A stretch of DNA of 64,000 bases from NCBI GenBank assembly GCA_011800805.1, contig MPNW01000506.1:61866-125865 (forward strand), read 5' to 3'. Below, one piece after another: positions 46,668 through 58,614 of the stretch. Origin of the DNA: Hirudo medicinalis (taxonomy: Eukaryota > Annelida > Clitellata > Hirudinida > Hirudinidae). The notes under the pieces were generated by a model. It searched no databases and was not told the origin of the DNA. It worked only from the letters and a program-made list of their open reading frames with translations. Numbering within the stretch: position 1 is the stretch's first letter; the number at the start of each line of letters is the position of its first letter. The position numbers were made by a program, and so were the translations under genes.

Positions 46668-49197
46668 CCTCCCCTCCTAAACGATGAAGGAATTCTTCCT
46701 CTGAGAGTCCATCTCCAGCCTTCTTGGAGGTCGACGGCTCCTTGCAGGTCTCGACACTTGTAGTTCTGGACTGACTTGTACTTCTTTGGTCTCCGGCATG
46801 TCAGGTGGCTCCAGGTTATTTGCTTTCTCAGATGCTGCCTGTGGTGTCTCACTTGGTGGAAGAAATAGAAGGTCAAGTGTGTCTCATGTCGATGGGGCAT
46901 CCTGCCATTGACTTCTACTTCGTGGACGTATCTTCCCAGTCTCCGTTTGATCCTACCAGGCACCCACGATTTTCGATGATTAGGATCACTGTATTCTCTG
47001 GCAAAGACTGCATCTTCTTCAGCAAATTCCCTTCGCTTTCGTCCAGACTTCACTTCTTTCATCTCCTGGTCATTCCTATGGAGATGAGTCCCTGTTTTCT
47101 TGAGTTGGATGTCACTCAGTGGAGCTCTCAATATTCTTCCCAGGAATTTCTCTGCGGCGTCTTCAATCCTGATAAAGATGCACACGGTGTGGTCCTGTAA
47201 GTCAGTAGGAACGTTTGAAGCACATCTGCCATTACTCCCTCCCTCTGCAGCTTTTGAAGAGTCCTTTTGAAGGTATCTATAAAACTCTCAGCTTGTCCAT
47301 TGCAATGGGGTTGGTACGAGGATGATCTGATGTGCTGGATTCCATTCGTCTGACAGTAATCTTGGAACTCCTTAGCTGCGAACTGTGTCCCATTGTCTGA
47401 AACTAGCACCTTTGGGTATCCCTGCTGTGCGAAAATCCTACCCAGCAATGGTCGTCGAAGTTCTCATCTGTACAACGTCAGGCCACTTGGAGAAGGCATC
47501 CACCGTAATGAGAAACATTATTTATTCCATCGGTCCGGCAAAATCAATATGGATCCTCTTCTAAGCTCAATCAGGTTTTGGCCATGGTGACAATTCATTC
47601 CTGACAGGCTATTTTTTGCAGCTAGCTGACATGCATTGCAAAACAATCCTGTCTTCAATATCCCTGTCAATTTCTTGCCAATAAACATACCTCCGAACAA
47701 GCATCTTCAGGCTCCTGGGTGGTCTATCCAGCCTGGAACTTTGGCCATCGTCCTGTATTGACAGCTTCCAATTAGCTCTAACTCAGAATCTTCTTCGGTC
47801 ATCCTCCGGTGGAATAAACTCCTTTGTGACTGGCAAGTGTCGGATGACATCGCCTTTGATTTCCCTGACATTTTGTTCAATCTTAGCGATGACAATGTCT
47901 TCATCCTCAGGCGGTTTCTTTGAAGCGATGAGACGAGACAGTGCATCAGCTTGGCCAAAGTGGGTAGATCGCCTGTACTCGATGACAAAGTCATATGCGA
48001 GCAAGACGAGTTCCCATCTTTGGAGCCGATTTGCTGAGTGAGCAGATATACCAACCTTTGATCTAAAAATTGACAAAAACGGCTTGTGATCAGTCAGCAA
48101 CAGAGAGCGTCTGCCCTAGATGTACCGGTGAAATTTCCTCACGCCAAACACTAGGGTCGGAGCTTCTTTCTCAATCTGTCCGTAGTTCTTCTCGGCCTTG
48201 GTGAGAGATTTACTGGCGTGTGCAATTGCCTTCTCCGTGCCGTTCGGGAAGCGATGAGAGATAACAGCTCCCACTCCATAGTCACAGGCGTCCGCAGCAA
48301 CGACTATGTCCAGTATAAGGTCGAACAACAACAGATCTGACTGCTGCACTTTCTTGAGTTTCTCTAGAACCTTCTGGTGCTCTGCAGTCCACACGAATTT
48401 GTCTTCCCTTTCTAGATCATCCAACGGGCATCTCACTGAACGCACCTCAGGTACGAAAGAGTAATAGTAGCTGATCATGCCTAAGAACAACTTCAGTCCT
48501 GACTTCAGTTCTTTGAGTCCTTAGGCGCTGGCATCTCAACAATCGCTTGAATTTTCTCGGAGTCTGGTAGACGGCCATCTCTTGAAACCACATGCCCAAG
48601 AACTCGATTTCTGGTTTTGCGGAGGAACACGTCTCCATCCTCACGCGAAATCCACAATCAGCGATTTATGCAAACAAAGCCTAGATATTGCTGTTATGTT
48701 CCTCCAGCTTAGATCCAGTCACAATGACATCATCTACGTATGCTGCCTTCTTGTGATCATCCGATCCATGGCTTCTTGGAAAATGTCAGGTGCATATTTG
48801 ACTCCGAAGGCTAGTCTCTGGTACTGGAGCAAGCCTTTGTGAGTGTTGATTATCACCAGTTCCTTCGAGTCGTTTTCGACTTCCATCAGCAGGCATGCAT
48901 CAACAAAGTCGATCTGAGTGAACCATGCGCCTTGGTTCAGACGAGCAAAGATTTCATCGGTTGTCGGCAGGGGATTTCGTGCATCTCTATTGCTTCATTG
49001 AGTCCTGTCTTGAAATCAGCGCAGATCCTGACTGATCCGTTCTTCTTTGCAACTACTACAACAACAACATGTGGGGTCCAATTACTGCAGTCCACTTTCT
49101 TCAGAACTCCTTGTGCATCCACAACAGAACCTTCGTGATCCCATTTGTCACAAATCACATCGATTAACAATGCAACGAATTTAGAAGAAGGAAACAT
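46619..49197 (-). mobile_element. Ty3/gypsy retrotransposon pol, 5'-truncated and mutated
   Basis: Reading the minus strand from 49197 downward, pol domains come in canonical order. Reverse transcriptase covers about 49110-48600 (K-K-N-G-S-V-R-I-C-A-D-F; Q-R-L-A-F-G-V; catalytic Y-V-D-D near 48738-48727). Then comes the connection and RNase H (F-L-G-M-I-S-Y-Y; A-A-D-A-C-D-Y-G-V-G-A-V; L-T-D-H-K-P-F). Integrase follows, with D-N-G-T-Q-F and G-Q-A-E-S at 47448-47128, then a C-terminal R-L-G-R-Y-V-H-E-V region and a closing R-R-G-G-V-V. Several stops and frameshifts (for example near 48490, 47780 and 47500) make it inactive. Gag, protease and the 5' LTR are absent beyond 49197, where sequence becomes AT-rich unrelated DNA. 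Confidence 0.9.
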
Positions 49198-51758
49198 TAA
49201 GCAAACATTTCTGAAAAATATAATCTATTATAATTAACTGTGTAAATTGATAACGTGAAACAATTAGAAATAATAGTAATAATAAAAATAATATTATTAT
49301 TAAAATAATAAATTATTATATTAATTAATTAAATTATTATAATAATAAAAATATTATTATAATTATATTATAATATTTTATATATTATATTATATTTTTT
49401 AATAATATTAATAATTTATTATTAATTTTTATCATTATTATTATTATAATATAATATTATTAAAAATAGAACATCGTGAAGAACAAAACTTTTTACACCC
49501 TTTCATAATTTTTATAGACGCATTACTTCTGGGAATAATGCTTTCTTTCATTTGAAAAAAAAAACAAAACAATAATAACAATATTAATAATAATAATAAC
49601 AATAATCATTTTATTATATAAAATTACTTTATTAAAAACCTCTATGATGTATTATAAATTATTAATTGCTAATTGCTCTCCAATGATTTAAGTTATGTTT
49701 TATAATTTAATAATTTGTATAAAAATTTATTTGCAATGTTTTGTCGTTCATCGTCCGATTGACACTTGCCAATACTTTGCCAATGTTTAAGGTTTTTCTT
49801 CGTGCTTTTGTGACAGGACAATGTACGATGGATTCAATTTTTGTGAATAAAAAATAAATAAATAAAAATTATAATGCATTCAAATTGTAACTTATTACGT
49901 TACTTATCATTTTAAATTAAAAATTGCAGTTACTCATTAATCACTTTAAACACGGAAATGTTTTCATATCAATGTTATGTCTTTTAATCATGTTTGATAA
50001 TGATGATGATACTTATGACGATGATGATGATAATGGTGATGATGACGATAACCATGACTAAGACTATGTCGATGACGATGATGATGATGGTGATGCTAGT
50101 ATGTCAGTATAGAAATTCTTGGTGACTCGTTATCAGACGGTATGATAAGGCTTGGTTCATTTGAATGCAAATTTCATTTCTTTCCCAAAATTACTTCAAT
50201 GTTCTCAAAAGACAATTTTTCAACTTTTTTCCCGAACCTTGAAAATATAAGACATTAACAGAACCGAACAAATGAATGATACAGATTGTAACATAATCAT
50301 AATAATATTAACATAATATTAATTTAGTTATTATAATAGTAATATTACTAACTAATTGTTGGGTCTGACACGATTACATATATAATTCATTACTAATTCA
50401 TTCATTCGTGGCCTCATAATCTTATTTGATGAACGGAGAACATTACGGAGAAGGAAAAATTTTTTGCCATGTAATAAATTTGTTAATATTTGCTAAATAT
50501 TTAATTAACTGTAATTAATTTCAAATTCATTTTCAACCAAAGATGGAAAACTTCCAAACTTTTTTCTCGGTGATAAACTTGAACAATTTGTTGAAAGAAA
50601 AGATTTTTCAGGAAACTTGAAGCAGCCCAAGATAAGAAAGCTCAGCAAAGATAAAATAGGACCAAAGATAATATGGCTCCAAAGATAAAATAGGACCGCA
50701 GATAAAATATGACCAAAGAAAAAATAGGACCAAAGATAAAATAGGATCAATGATAATATTGGCAACAAAGACATGAAAACATGTTTCTGTGGCGTTCACT
50801 TATTTGATTTCATGCTTCTTGTTTATTTTTTCTTCCTTTGTTGTCGATGCACGTGTTCTGCCAATTGGGTGTCGAAAGCGGTGTCTGGCAATATTTTCAC
50901 GCAATTGTTGTAATGGTTATTATGGATTGATTGGTGGCAATAATAATTACAAATATTAAAAAATATTAATTATAATTATAATTATAAATATAAAAAATTT
51001 ATATACGTGTATATACATTATATATATATATATATATATATGTATAATATATGTATTATTATTTATAATATTATAATTACATAATATAATTACATATAAT
51101 ATTTATAAATGATATAAAAAATGAAATAATAAATGATATAATAAATTATTATATTTTAATATATAATATTAAAACAAAATGGTTTTCAATATTAATATAT
51201 TACTTACTAATAGTATATTGCATATTAATTCCATTGCATTTAATAGCAATGACATTAATAACACCGCTAACGTACCAAGACTATGACCGGTAATTTTTCG
51301 AGTAACAAGTAATAATAATAATTAAAACTTTAAATGTAATTATAATTATAACAACAGGACCTTATCTTTAAATAAGATGTTCATTGCAATATATATCTTA
51401 CAAATAGAATATCGATTACAAGATATTGTTGTCATCCACAAAAACATCTCCTTAAGCTTACATAAGCCAACGCAGTTCACAATTGTCTCAGGTAATAGGA
51501 AAGCATCGCGATAAATATGACATAATTTCCTGGAGACAGGAAAACTCTGAGTGAATTTTTTTTTGATCAAAACCTCGCAGGGGGCTCATGTTGGTGCCTG
51601 TCTAATTTCAAGACACGCAGATCGTCCCACATTCTCCTTCAATTTGAGAATCCCCATGCTGCACTGACATTGACAATGTTTGTGTTACATCTCTATTACA
51701 TTATAATGCTGTAATTAATTCAAATTATTGTAATGTTAATGCTGCGATGTAATATACA

Positions 51759-51792
<34 letters not shown>

Positions 51793-53190
51793 GTTGTTGT
51801 TGTTATTATTATTAATCATCATCATTGTTAGAATTATATTATGTGTTGTTATGAGGTTTAAATGAGAAAATTCAGGCTCTCCTTAACTTGATACTCTGCT
51901 CTCATTCTTGGTGTTCTACACTAAATACAATCAATATTATTTTTATGTTTATTTATCTCCTTCAAATTCATTTATGGTTAGGAATGCAAATCCTGAAATG
52001 AAAAGCCATAAATTGTAGCAGTTGTGTCTAATTGTAAAGAATGTAAATAATGAAAAAATAATTGTAAGTAATAATTTCATATTATAATATAATATATAAT
52101 CATCGGTTCATGAATTCCCTTGCTCCTCATTTGAGCAACACTGGTGCATAACACGTCAACGACAACAACAACATCAAATGTTGGGAATCCAAGCAACGGA
52201 AACACAACAACTTTCGAATCAGCACATTTTTTGTGTCAAATTAAGTGCAGAATTCTTTACAAATGACGTTTGTGTTTCAGTGAGCGTGGATTTAATATAA
52301 ATTTAAGTATTCTTTCAATATTAATTAACATCGAAAATGCATTGAAATAAAAATAGTTCCTAGGTTTCCAAAGTGAATAATGGCAATCATTATCATTTAA
52401 AGTCACCAAAAATTTAATCATCAGGTGAGGGCCAAAATTAAAACAAAAATGAATTATTTAATTTTATAATAAAATCGTTACTGTCTTCAAGTGCTTGCGC
52501 AAGATCTGAAAATAGTGGAAAGTTTCATAATAATGGTTAATAAATATTTAATGAATTTGTACATTGTTTTATTATAATTAGTTTTATTATTATATGTATC
52601 TGATTGTTTTTGTTATTATCCAAGTGTCCTGATGTCGCTGCTAAACACGCTCTCGCGATCAATTTAACCCGCCAAGTGATAAGCAAAATATCCTCTTGAA
52701 ATCTTTGTGCTTTCAATAAATTTGTGTGAATGAATGAAGTACGATTGAATTAAGATGGATCTGTGGCTTTTAAAGAACTTCTTACCGATCAACATCCCCA
52801 GGAATTTGCGCTACATGAAGCAAAAAATATTAAGCCAAACAACTTTTCTAAAAAAAGCACAATGGAAAAGTGTCAAAATCTTTAGAAAAGAACTGCGCGT
52901 AAATAAGTAAATATTTTCAGGCGACTCAAAAGAAGAAGAAGAAGAAGAAGAAGAAGAAGAATAAAAAGAAGAAGAAGGATCAAATAAGAGAACACTTCAC
53001 TTGTTGGAAATTCCCTGCTTCTTTGTCAAGAGTTTCTTGTCGATGCTTTTCCTCGGCACAACTTGACTCTTCGAAACCTCAAAATATTCCAATTATTTCA
53101 CACTGATGTCGACCACTGATGTATTCCACGTCAGTGCTGCTCCATTGTTATTAAATAAAAATGTTGTCAAAATAAATTTTGAACCAACAC
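49198..53190. other. AT-rich non-coding DNA with microsatellites
   Basis: It contains (TA)n/ATT tracts at 49265-49460, GAT repeats at 49995-50095, (AT)n at 51020-51045, ATT/GTT at 51757-51815 and GAA at 52931-52975. No exons could be supported. Confidence 0.6.
50625..50762. repeat. About 17-18-bp minisatellite (AAAGATAAAATAGGACC family)
   Basis: About eight degenerate copies of aaagataaaataggacc stand head to tail. Confidence 0.8.
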
Positions 53191-53203
53191 AATTTATGTA
53201 AAA

Positions 53204-53368
53204 ATGTTGACAAATACAACCTCACTGCTACCAATATCTGGTCTGATCTCGATGCTGGTGATGACGACTGCGGAGGTTGTGTTGGTGCACCCCTCCCCCA
53301 CCATGGACTTCGTGAGACGTGCGTGGCTGAACGGAGTTTATGAGATTGCAATGAAAAGTTTCCAGTAG
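53204..53368 (+). CDS. Short GC-rich frame with a signal-peptide-like start, unidentified
   Basis: A 54-codon frame from ATG 53204 to TAG 53368 encodes M-L-T-N-T-T-S-L-L-P-I-S-G-L-I-S-M-L-V-M, then V-V-L-V-H-P-S-P-T-M-D-F-V-R-R-A-W-L. The local G+C content is far above the neighbours, which favours function or a foreign insert. The hydrophobic start could be a signal peptide or anchor. An overlapping minus-strand frame (53351-53151) is also open. I recognise neither, and no partner exons were found. Confidence 0.2.
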   Translation: MLTNTTSLLPISGLISMLVMTTAEVVLVHPSPTMDFVRRAWLNGVYEIAMKSFQ

Positions 53369-54031
53369 TTGACCTGTGACCTCTCGAGTGAGTACATTAA
53401 GAAACATTCGGCACTTATTGACTGAGGCTGGTGATTCAAAACTCGGAGAAGCAAATCTTGCGAAGAGAAAAATGCGGAGATGCAGAAGAATTGTTTGCGA
53501 GGTTGAAAGTCTAATTTAGAGTTAATTTTGGGTTTTAATTTTTTGTTATTCACGTTTTTGTGGAGCCCAGAGGTTGACACCTGATATCCTAGCGTGAGTT
53601 TAGCGTTGTAAATGATTGCTAATTGCAAGTTTCAGGATGTGGAGTTTAGAAATTCAAACATATTATAACTCGTTCCATTAATTAATTTGAAACTGCTTTC
53701 GTTAACCCCTACACTGATTATTAAACTGTCAATTGACATTATTATTAACATTATTCTTGTTGTTGTTAGTGTTATTGTTTTTGTTTTATTATTACGATTT
53801 TATTATATTATTATTATCGTTATTCTTATTGTTATTATTATTATTATTATTATATTTAATAATATTATTATTAATCAGTTACAGACATCACTTAATCATA
53901 TAATATCATCTAACAATTTTCTAATTTTAATAACTAATTTTTAAAGCTTAAATCAAGAAAAATATTCCGCCAGTCATTGCTTCACTTCTTCAGCAACCAG
54001 TTCTTGATACTCCTTGAGAGTTCTTGAAATT

Positions 54032-54108
54032 CCTTATCCTTAATATCCTTGTTATCCTTGTCATCCTTAATATCCTTGTTATCCTTAATATCTTATTATC
54101 CTTAATTG
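54032..54108. repeat. Degenerate ATCCTTRTT minisatellite
   Basis: The words aatatccttgttatcctt and tcatcctt repeat about five times. Confidence 0.75.
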
Positions 54109-54194
54109 TTAACTTTACCAATCGTGTCGACAATCTTTTAATTAAATGATTGATTTTAAACTTTCGCGAGGTTGTATGTTGTTTGTTGTATATT

Positions 54195-54460
54195 TTATGG
54201 TATATGGTAATATGGTATATGGTAATATGGTATATGGTAATATGGTATATGGTAATATGGTATATGGTAATATGGTATATGGTAATATGGTATATGGTAA
54301 TATGGTATATGGTAATATGGTANNNNNNNTATGGTAATATGGTATATGGTAATATGGTATATGGTAATATGGTATATGGTAATATGGTATATGGTAATAT
54401 GGTATATGGTAATATGGTATATGGTAATATGGTATATGGTAATATGGTATATGGTAGTAT
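54195..54460. repeat. 15-bp tandem array (TATGGTATATGGTAA) spanning an N gap
   Basis: Nearly perfect copies of a 15-bp unit run on both sides of a 7-N gap (54323-54329). The true copy number is unknown because the gap lies in the array. A 15-bp unit keeps frame, so it reads as an endless Tyr-Gly-Asn-Met-Val or Tyr-His-Ile-Pro-Tyr repeat. I treat this as non-coding. Confidence 0.95.
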
Positions 54461-54469
54461 AATGCGTGA

Positions 54470-55370
54470 AGCAAATAAATTAAAATGGCTTCCAATAAAA
54501 ATTATGAACTTCGATGTCGAACGGACACCTACGTGATTAAGAAGTTTAATAATATAATTGTTTCATCAATTTTTAATATTTATGTTGAATATTAATAAAA
54601 TTTAATTTGTACAATTTATAACAATTACATAATTACTTATAATGAAGTATTGCATTGCAGGAATACCTACATGCTGCTGAATGGCAATAGTACCAATGTT
54701 GGTATTATTGAATTTTTAACAGAATAAACTGATCGTATTTATTCATATTAATCATATTTATTCATATTTACTCATATTTATTAATATTTACTGATTAATG
54801 CGTTTATATTAATTATAAACATTGATTATTTTTTGTGACAGTAATTGTTGACATTTCTAAATGAACTTTTGTGATATTTCTAATATTCATTTGAGCAGTT
54901 GAAATTAAGTTGATTTAAAATTATTTTAAAATCAAAAGCTAAAATAAAATCTCACCCCAAATCCTGAGAATCTGCATGAAAAGGATTTAAACCAAGCAGG
55001 CTTACAAGCACGAGAAACCATAGTTTTAAGTTTCCCATGTTGCCAATGAAAAGGCGGCTTCCTTAAGATTCCTCCTCGTCTTAAATACATGTTTTTGGTA
55101 TTAAAAAACTAAAAAATAGCTTGAAATTCAATAAATTAACTTTTTAAAACAATAATATTCGATCATTATTGATCAACCATCTGTCTAGTTCACCTGTTCG
55201 CAAGGTGTTCGTGTCCAACGATATTTTTCAATGCCATCTTTTTAACTAGAACATCGACAAGTTGTCTGCAGCTATTGGCGCAAATAATTAAGGATTTTGC
55301 GGCGATTATTTACTTTTTGGAAACTCTAGTTTCAAAAACAACATTTAAAACATATTTGCTAACAACTACT
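54470..55370. other. No gene seen
   Basis: AT-rich sequence with tattcatatt-type direct repeats at 54735-54790. Confidence 0.5.
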
Positions 55371-55387
55371 TCATCCATTTGATTATG

Positions 55388-55820
55388 CATTCTCGTGGTA
55401 AGGAAACAGAAATTCCCCAGAAAACAATCACGGTGACTGAAGTAACCAGAAAGTATGAAAAGTCAGATCAAAGGAATTCCTCTGTAAACGATGTCGAAAC
55501 AAACAGGGACCCTGATATTAAGTGATAGTCTGACAAACCAGAAATTGAACTCCTATCTCCAAAGCGACAGCTTTGAACCACCGATATGCAAGGGCAGCAA
55601 ATTCGGTCGGCAGAACCAGAAACCGAGACCAAGGCCCGATACCCAAGTCTTCAATCTGGCCGAGGGGCTTAGACAAGTGGTTATGCCAAAAGATTTAAAA
55701 AATAACTGGTGCTCCGCTTTCAGATTAAATGTTGCAAAATGTCAAAATGCACTGCCTTCATTATCCAATTATGATGTTTCCATAGCCTCACGAACCTCAC
55801 AAAGTTCCAGGCAAGAATGA
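55388..55820 (+). CDS. Candidate unidentified protein or 3' exon
   Basis: The frame from ATG 55491 to TGA 55820 encodes 109 residues with basic/Pro-Arg content (K-P-R-P-R-P-D-T), followed by F-N-L-A-E-G-L-R-Q-V-V-M-P and N-N-W-C-S-A-F-R-L-N-V-A-K. Base composition is clearly higher in G+C than the flanks. An overlapping upstream frame from ATG 55388 (T-E-I-P-Q-K-T-I-T-V-T-E-V-T-R-K) runs to a stop at about 55528, so either the start is uncertain or a frameshift/short intron joins them. I do not recognise the product. It lies 370 bp upstream of GTF2H5 copy 1 on the same strand. Confidence 0.4.
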
Positions 55821-55907
55821 TTTGAAATCCATTTGTGGATTTCCATTTGTTTTAGGCCTAACATTATCTCTGTTCAAATTACTAATTTATTTTACTGTGC
55901 AGTAATT

Positions 55908-55970
55908 ATTAAAAGTTATTAGTTATTAAAAGTTATTAATTATTAAAAGTTATTAGTTATTAAAAACTAG
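55908..55970. repeat. 18-bp tandem repeat (AAAAGTTATTARTTATT)
   Basis: Three to four near-identical copies. Confidence 0.85.
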
Positions 55971-56186
55971 AACAAACAATATCAATTATGTGCTTTGAAA
56001 TTTTCTAAAAACAATTAAACATTTTAATTAAAAATAGAAATTATGATAAACAAATATTCAGAGTTTTTCGTTGCGCACGAATAGCAATAAAAAAATTGAA
56101 TTTATCTTTATTTAATAACAGGGCACATCGAATAAACCTTCATCAAGCAGATTATTTTTGATCTTGAAAATCTGTTCAACTAAAGA

Positions 56187-56405
56187 ATGGTTCGAGTGGA
56201 TTTTGGTCTCCTGGTTGAATGCGACTCAACCATCAAAGAGCTGATCATCAAGATCGACGAATCAAGGGAGCTCGGGGAAAGTTTCATCCTGGCAGAACTC
56301 GACGAAAACCATCTCTTCATCATCCCTACGGTGATCCAGGCACTCCAGCACAAACTGGGAGAATTTGCTGACGGTCTCCATTTTGTGGACGACCAGAATG
56401 ACTGA
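56187..56405 (+). CDS. GTF2H5: TFIIH subunit GTF2H5/TTDA-like protein, copy 1 (72 aa)
   Basis: The frame 56187-56405 (TGA) encodes 72 residues, the usual size of GTF2H5/TFB5 (71 in human). Hallmarks are G-L-L-V-E-C-D near the N-terminus, I-D-E-S-R-E-L-G-E-S-F-I, then E-L-D-E-N-H-L-F-I-I-P and L-Q-H-K-L-G-E. In the family this small protein stabilises the p52/XPB arm of TFIIH and is needed for nucleotide excision repair and transcription initiation in the nucleus. The frame has no intron. A weak acceptor-like ctaaag lies just before ATG, and AATAAA follows at about 56613. Compared with copy 2 it has lost several family-like residues (Asp to Glu in x-D-x-D-E, Glu to Thr after I-P, Asp to His in L-Q-D-K), so copy 2 looks closer to the ancestral gene. 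Copy 1 could be a retrocopy or a tandem duplicate under relaxed constraint. Confidence 0.85.
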   Translation: MVRVDFGLLVECDSTIKELIIKIDESRELGESFILAELDENHLFIIPTVIQALQHKLGEFADGLHFVDDQND

Positions 56406-56654
56406 AAAGAGGAACAAAAGATTTTGAAATATTTTCTCTTCCGAAGCTTTTTTCAGTAAATTTATTGTTTCCGGTTAAAATTAATTGTCGAACAACGAAT
56501 TTATAAAAGTTTCAAAGATTTTACATTAAATTTCTTGAATGTTAATTTGACTTTAAAAGTATTTTAAACCTTAGTAAGATATCTAACCTAGAATTGTTAT
56601 TAGAATTTGTTTAATAAAAATTAATGAAGATTTTTAATTCGTTTCGAATTTCTT

Positions 56655-56893
56655 TTAATTAGGTTTTGCCTCCTCTGATCTTAAATAAATAATATCAATC
56701 AGCTTATTTGTCAGACATCTGCAAGTGCATAATTTGCTAATTCTGCTGTTGAGGACCACAACTGAATTCATTTTTTCATTTGCAAAAGTGCAAGAAACAG
56801 AATTACATTCCAAACTGATTTGACCCTGACGATTTGAGCATTCATTTTCATTGCAGTTCTCTTTGATGACATCATTGTGATATCCCACCAATC
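56655..56893 (-). CDS. Possible Cys-rich exon, unidentified
   Basis: The minus-strand frame ending at TAA 56655 encodes about 78 residues with seven Cys: N-C-N-E-N-E-C-S-N-R ... L-E-C-N-S-V-S-C-T ... C-T-C-R-C-L. The S-C-x-x-x-x-x-x-x-x-N-S-V-V-V-L-N-S-R-I stretch faintly recalls an integrin-alpha stalk, but no transmembrane segment follows. The splice context is unclear, so this stays a low-confidence candidate. Confidence 0.25.
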
Positions 56894-56937
56894 AAGACAT
56901 CCTTGCAATACTTTCCTCTTGAAGCAACTCAACAACC

Positions 56938-57100
56938 ACACAAGTGCAACATGTATGCAAGCTCATACATACAAGCAGGGAGGTTGTATACAAGTGCAAC
57001 ATGTATGCAACCTCATACATACATACATACATGCATACATACATACATACATACATATATACATACATACAAACATACATACATACAAGCAGGGAGGTTG
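56938..57100. repeat. (CATA)n microsatellite within duplicated 47-bp phrase
   Basis: The phrase caagtgcaacatgtatgcaa occurs at about 56941 and 56992. The phrase aagcagggaggttg occurs at about 56974 and 57087. A long CATA/TACA run lies between them. Confidence 0.9.
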
Positions 57101-58614
57101 AAACCTGGATGGAAGAAGATCCTCATTGAGTTTGATTTAAAAACCTTTTTGTAGCCATTTGTGAGGCAGTTATTGGATACATTAAAATCTTCTAAAAAGA
57201 AAAGGTTCAGTAATTTGCTATACAATGTCAGTGTGACCTTTACACCTTGTAGAAGACATTTATGCTTAGAAACTGTCCTGACCTCTTGCTATAAAGTTGT
57301 GCTTTTGCCTAATTAATAAGAGATGGTTTTTAGGATTAGGCCAAATAACCAAGCATGTTGAAAATTTTGAGTTGGTAAAACAACTTTAGTTTGAGTTAAA
57401 GCAAATCATGAATTGAAGTTCTCCATGCTAGGAGGTATTTCACTTTTCCAAACCATGACACCATTGGTTTAATTTAGCCACCCAACAAACACATCCATGA
57501 TCCTCACTTTCACAATTTCAGTGTCAATGAATCATAAACTTATAATAATTGAAATAATAAAATCATTCTAAAAGTTAAAAAAGTTTGAATCTTTTTATAA
57601 ATACGTATTTACATAATTTAAAATAATAGACTTTTTGCTTAAAGCATCTGAGTCTCGACCATGCAGCCCAATGCGTTGTGGAAAGAAATCTTTTACAAAT
57701 TGAATATATTCGCATTTTAATTGTTTAAATCAGCCATCCCTCCGAAATCATTTCTTTGCCTCCGTTCTCAAACTTGACCTAAACCAAAGTAGGAACGGCG
57801 CTGTCTTCCATTCGGCTGAATTGCTTATTTATGTTCGTTTATTTTATTAAATTCCCTTGCGTAGCCGAGATGGTTTGGACTTTCGGCTGAAGCTGAGCAA
57901 CTAATTTATAAACCCACAATCAACAACAACATTTAATTGCGAGATTAACAGTAGGCTGAAAGAACTTTACTAACAAATTATTTCAATAAAAATAATAGCA
58001 TGCTGCGGCTTATTTTGGTCTATTTTACTAAAGACCCTTGCATAACTGTAAGATGATTTGGCTGAGTGTCTTTGAGCCTATTTGCATACTTAATATTCAT
58101 GAGGGAGGAGCTAAATAATGCAGGATAAAAAAAAAACTTGTTGTTGCTGATTTAAAATATTTACATTTTTAATTATAAATTATATACATATATATAATAT
58201 ATTGCGTTAAGAACTAAATATACAATTTGCTTTACTTTAAGGTTTACTTTTAGTGATTAGTTGTACCCTTCAGGCTGTTATTGTTTTATCGGCTTAATGT
58301 TTTGATCTCGCAATCGAGACAAGTTAGCCCTCGGAAAATATAACTATTAATTAATTATTTAAATCGTATTTAGCCGTCTGAAAAAATTCGAACATAACTA
58401 TGATACTATTTATTAAAATTGCACATCTTTATTAAAGATTGATCGGACTTTACGTGTTCGCCATTTCTCAAAATTGTGATATCCTTAAAATAACATCCTC
58501 GAATTGACTCTTTAAAGGATATTTGTGTCACAATTCAACTCTTTGATTTTCTGATGCAAAATTTGCTCTGAGGAGTACCTTACTTGCCCATTGAACTTCT
58601 GGAATCTAACTGTC
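57101..58614. other. Intergenic upstream of the tandem-exon gene
   Basis: AT-rich. Holds the presumed promoter of the gene that starts at 58615. Two phrases resemble each other (57830-57900 and 58010-58090: ggtttggactttcggctgaag and gatgatttggctgagtgtc), suggesting an old diverged repeat. No exon was recognised. Confidence 0.45.

Noticed and set aside
54142..54536. Tyr-Gly-Asn-Met-Val and Tyr-His-Ile-Pro-Tyr repeat proteins
   Set aside because: Translation of a 15-bp tandem array across an N gap; no start context or splice signals.
56655..56893. Integrin-alpha stalk fragment
   Set aside because: Only a short Cys/Ser pattern agrees; there is no transmembrane or cytoplasmic tail, so kept only as an unidentified candidate.
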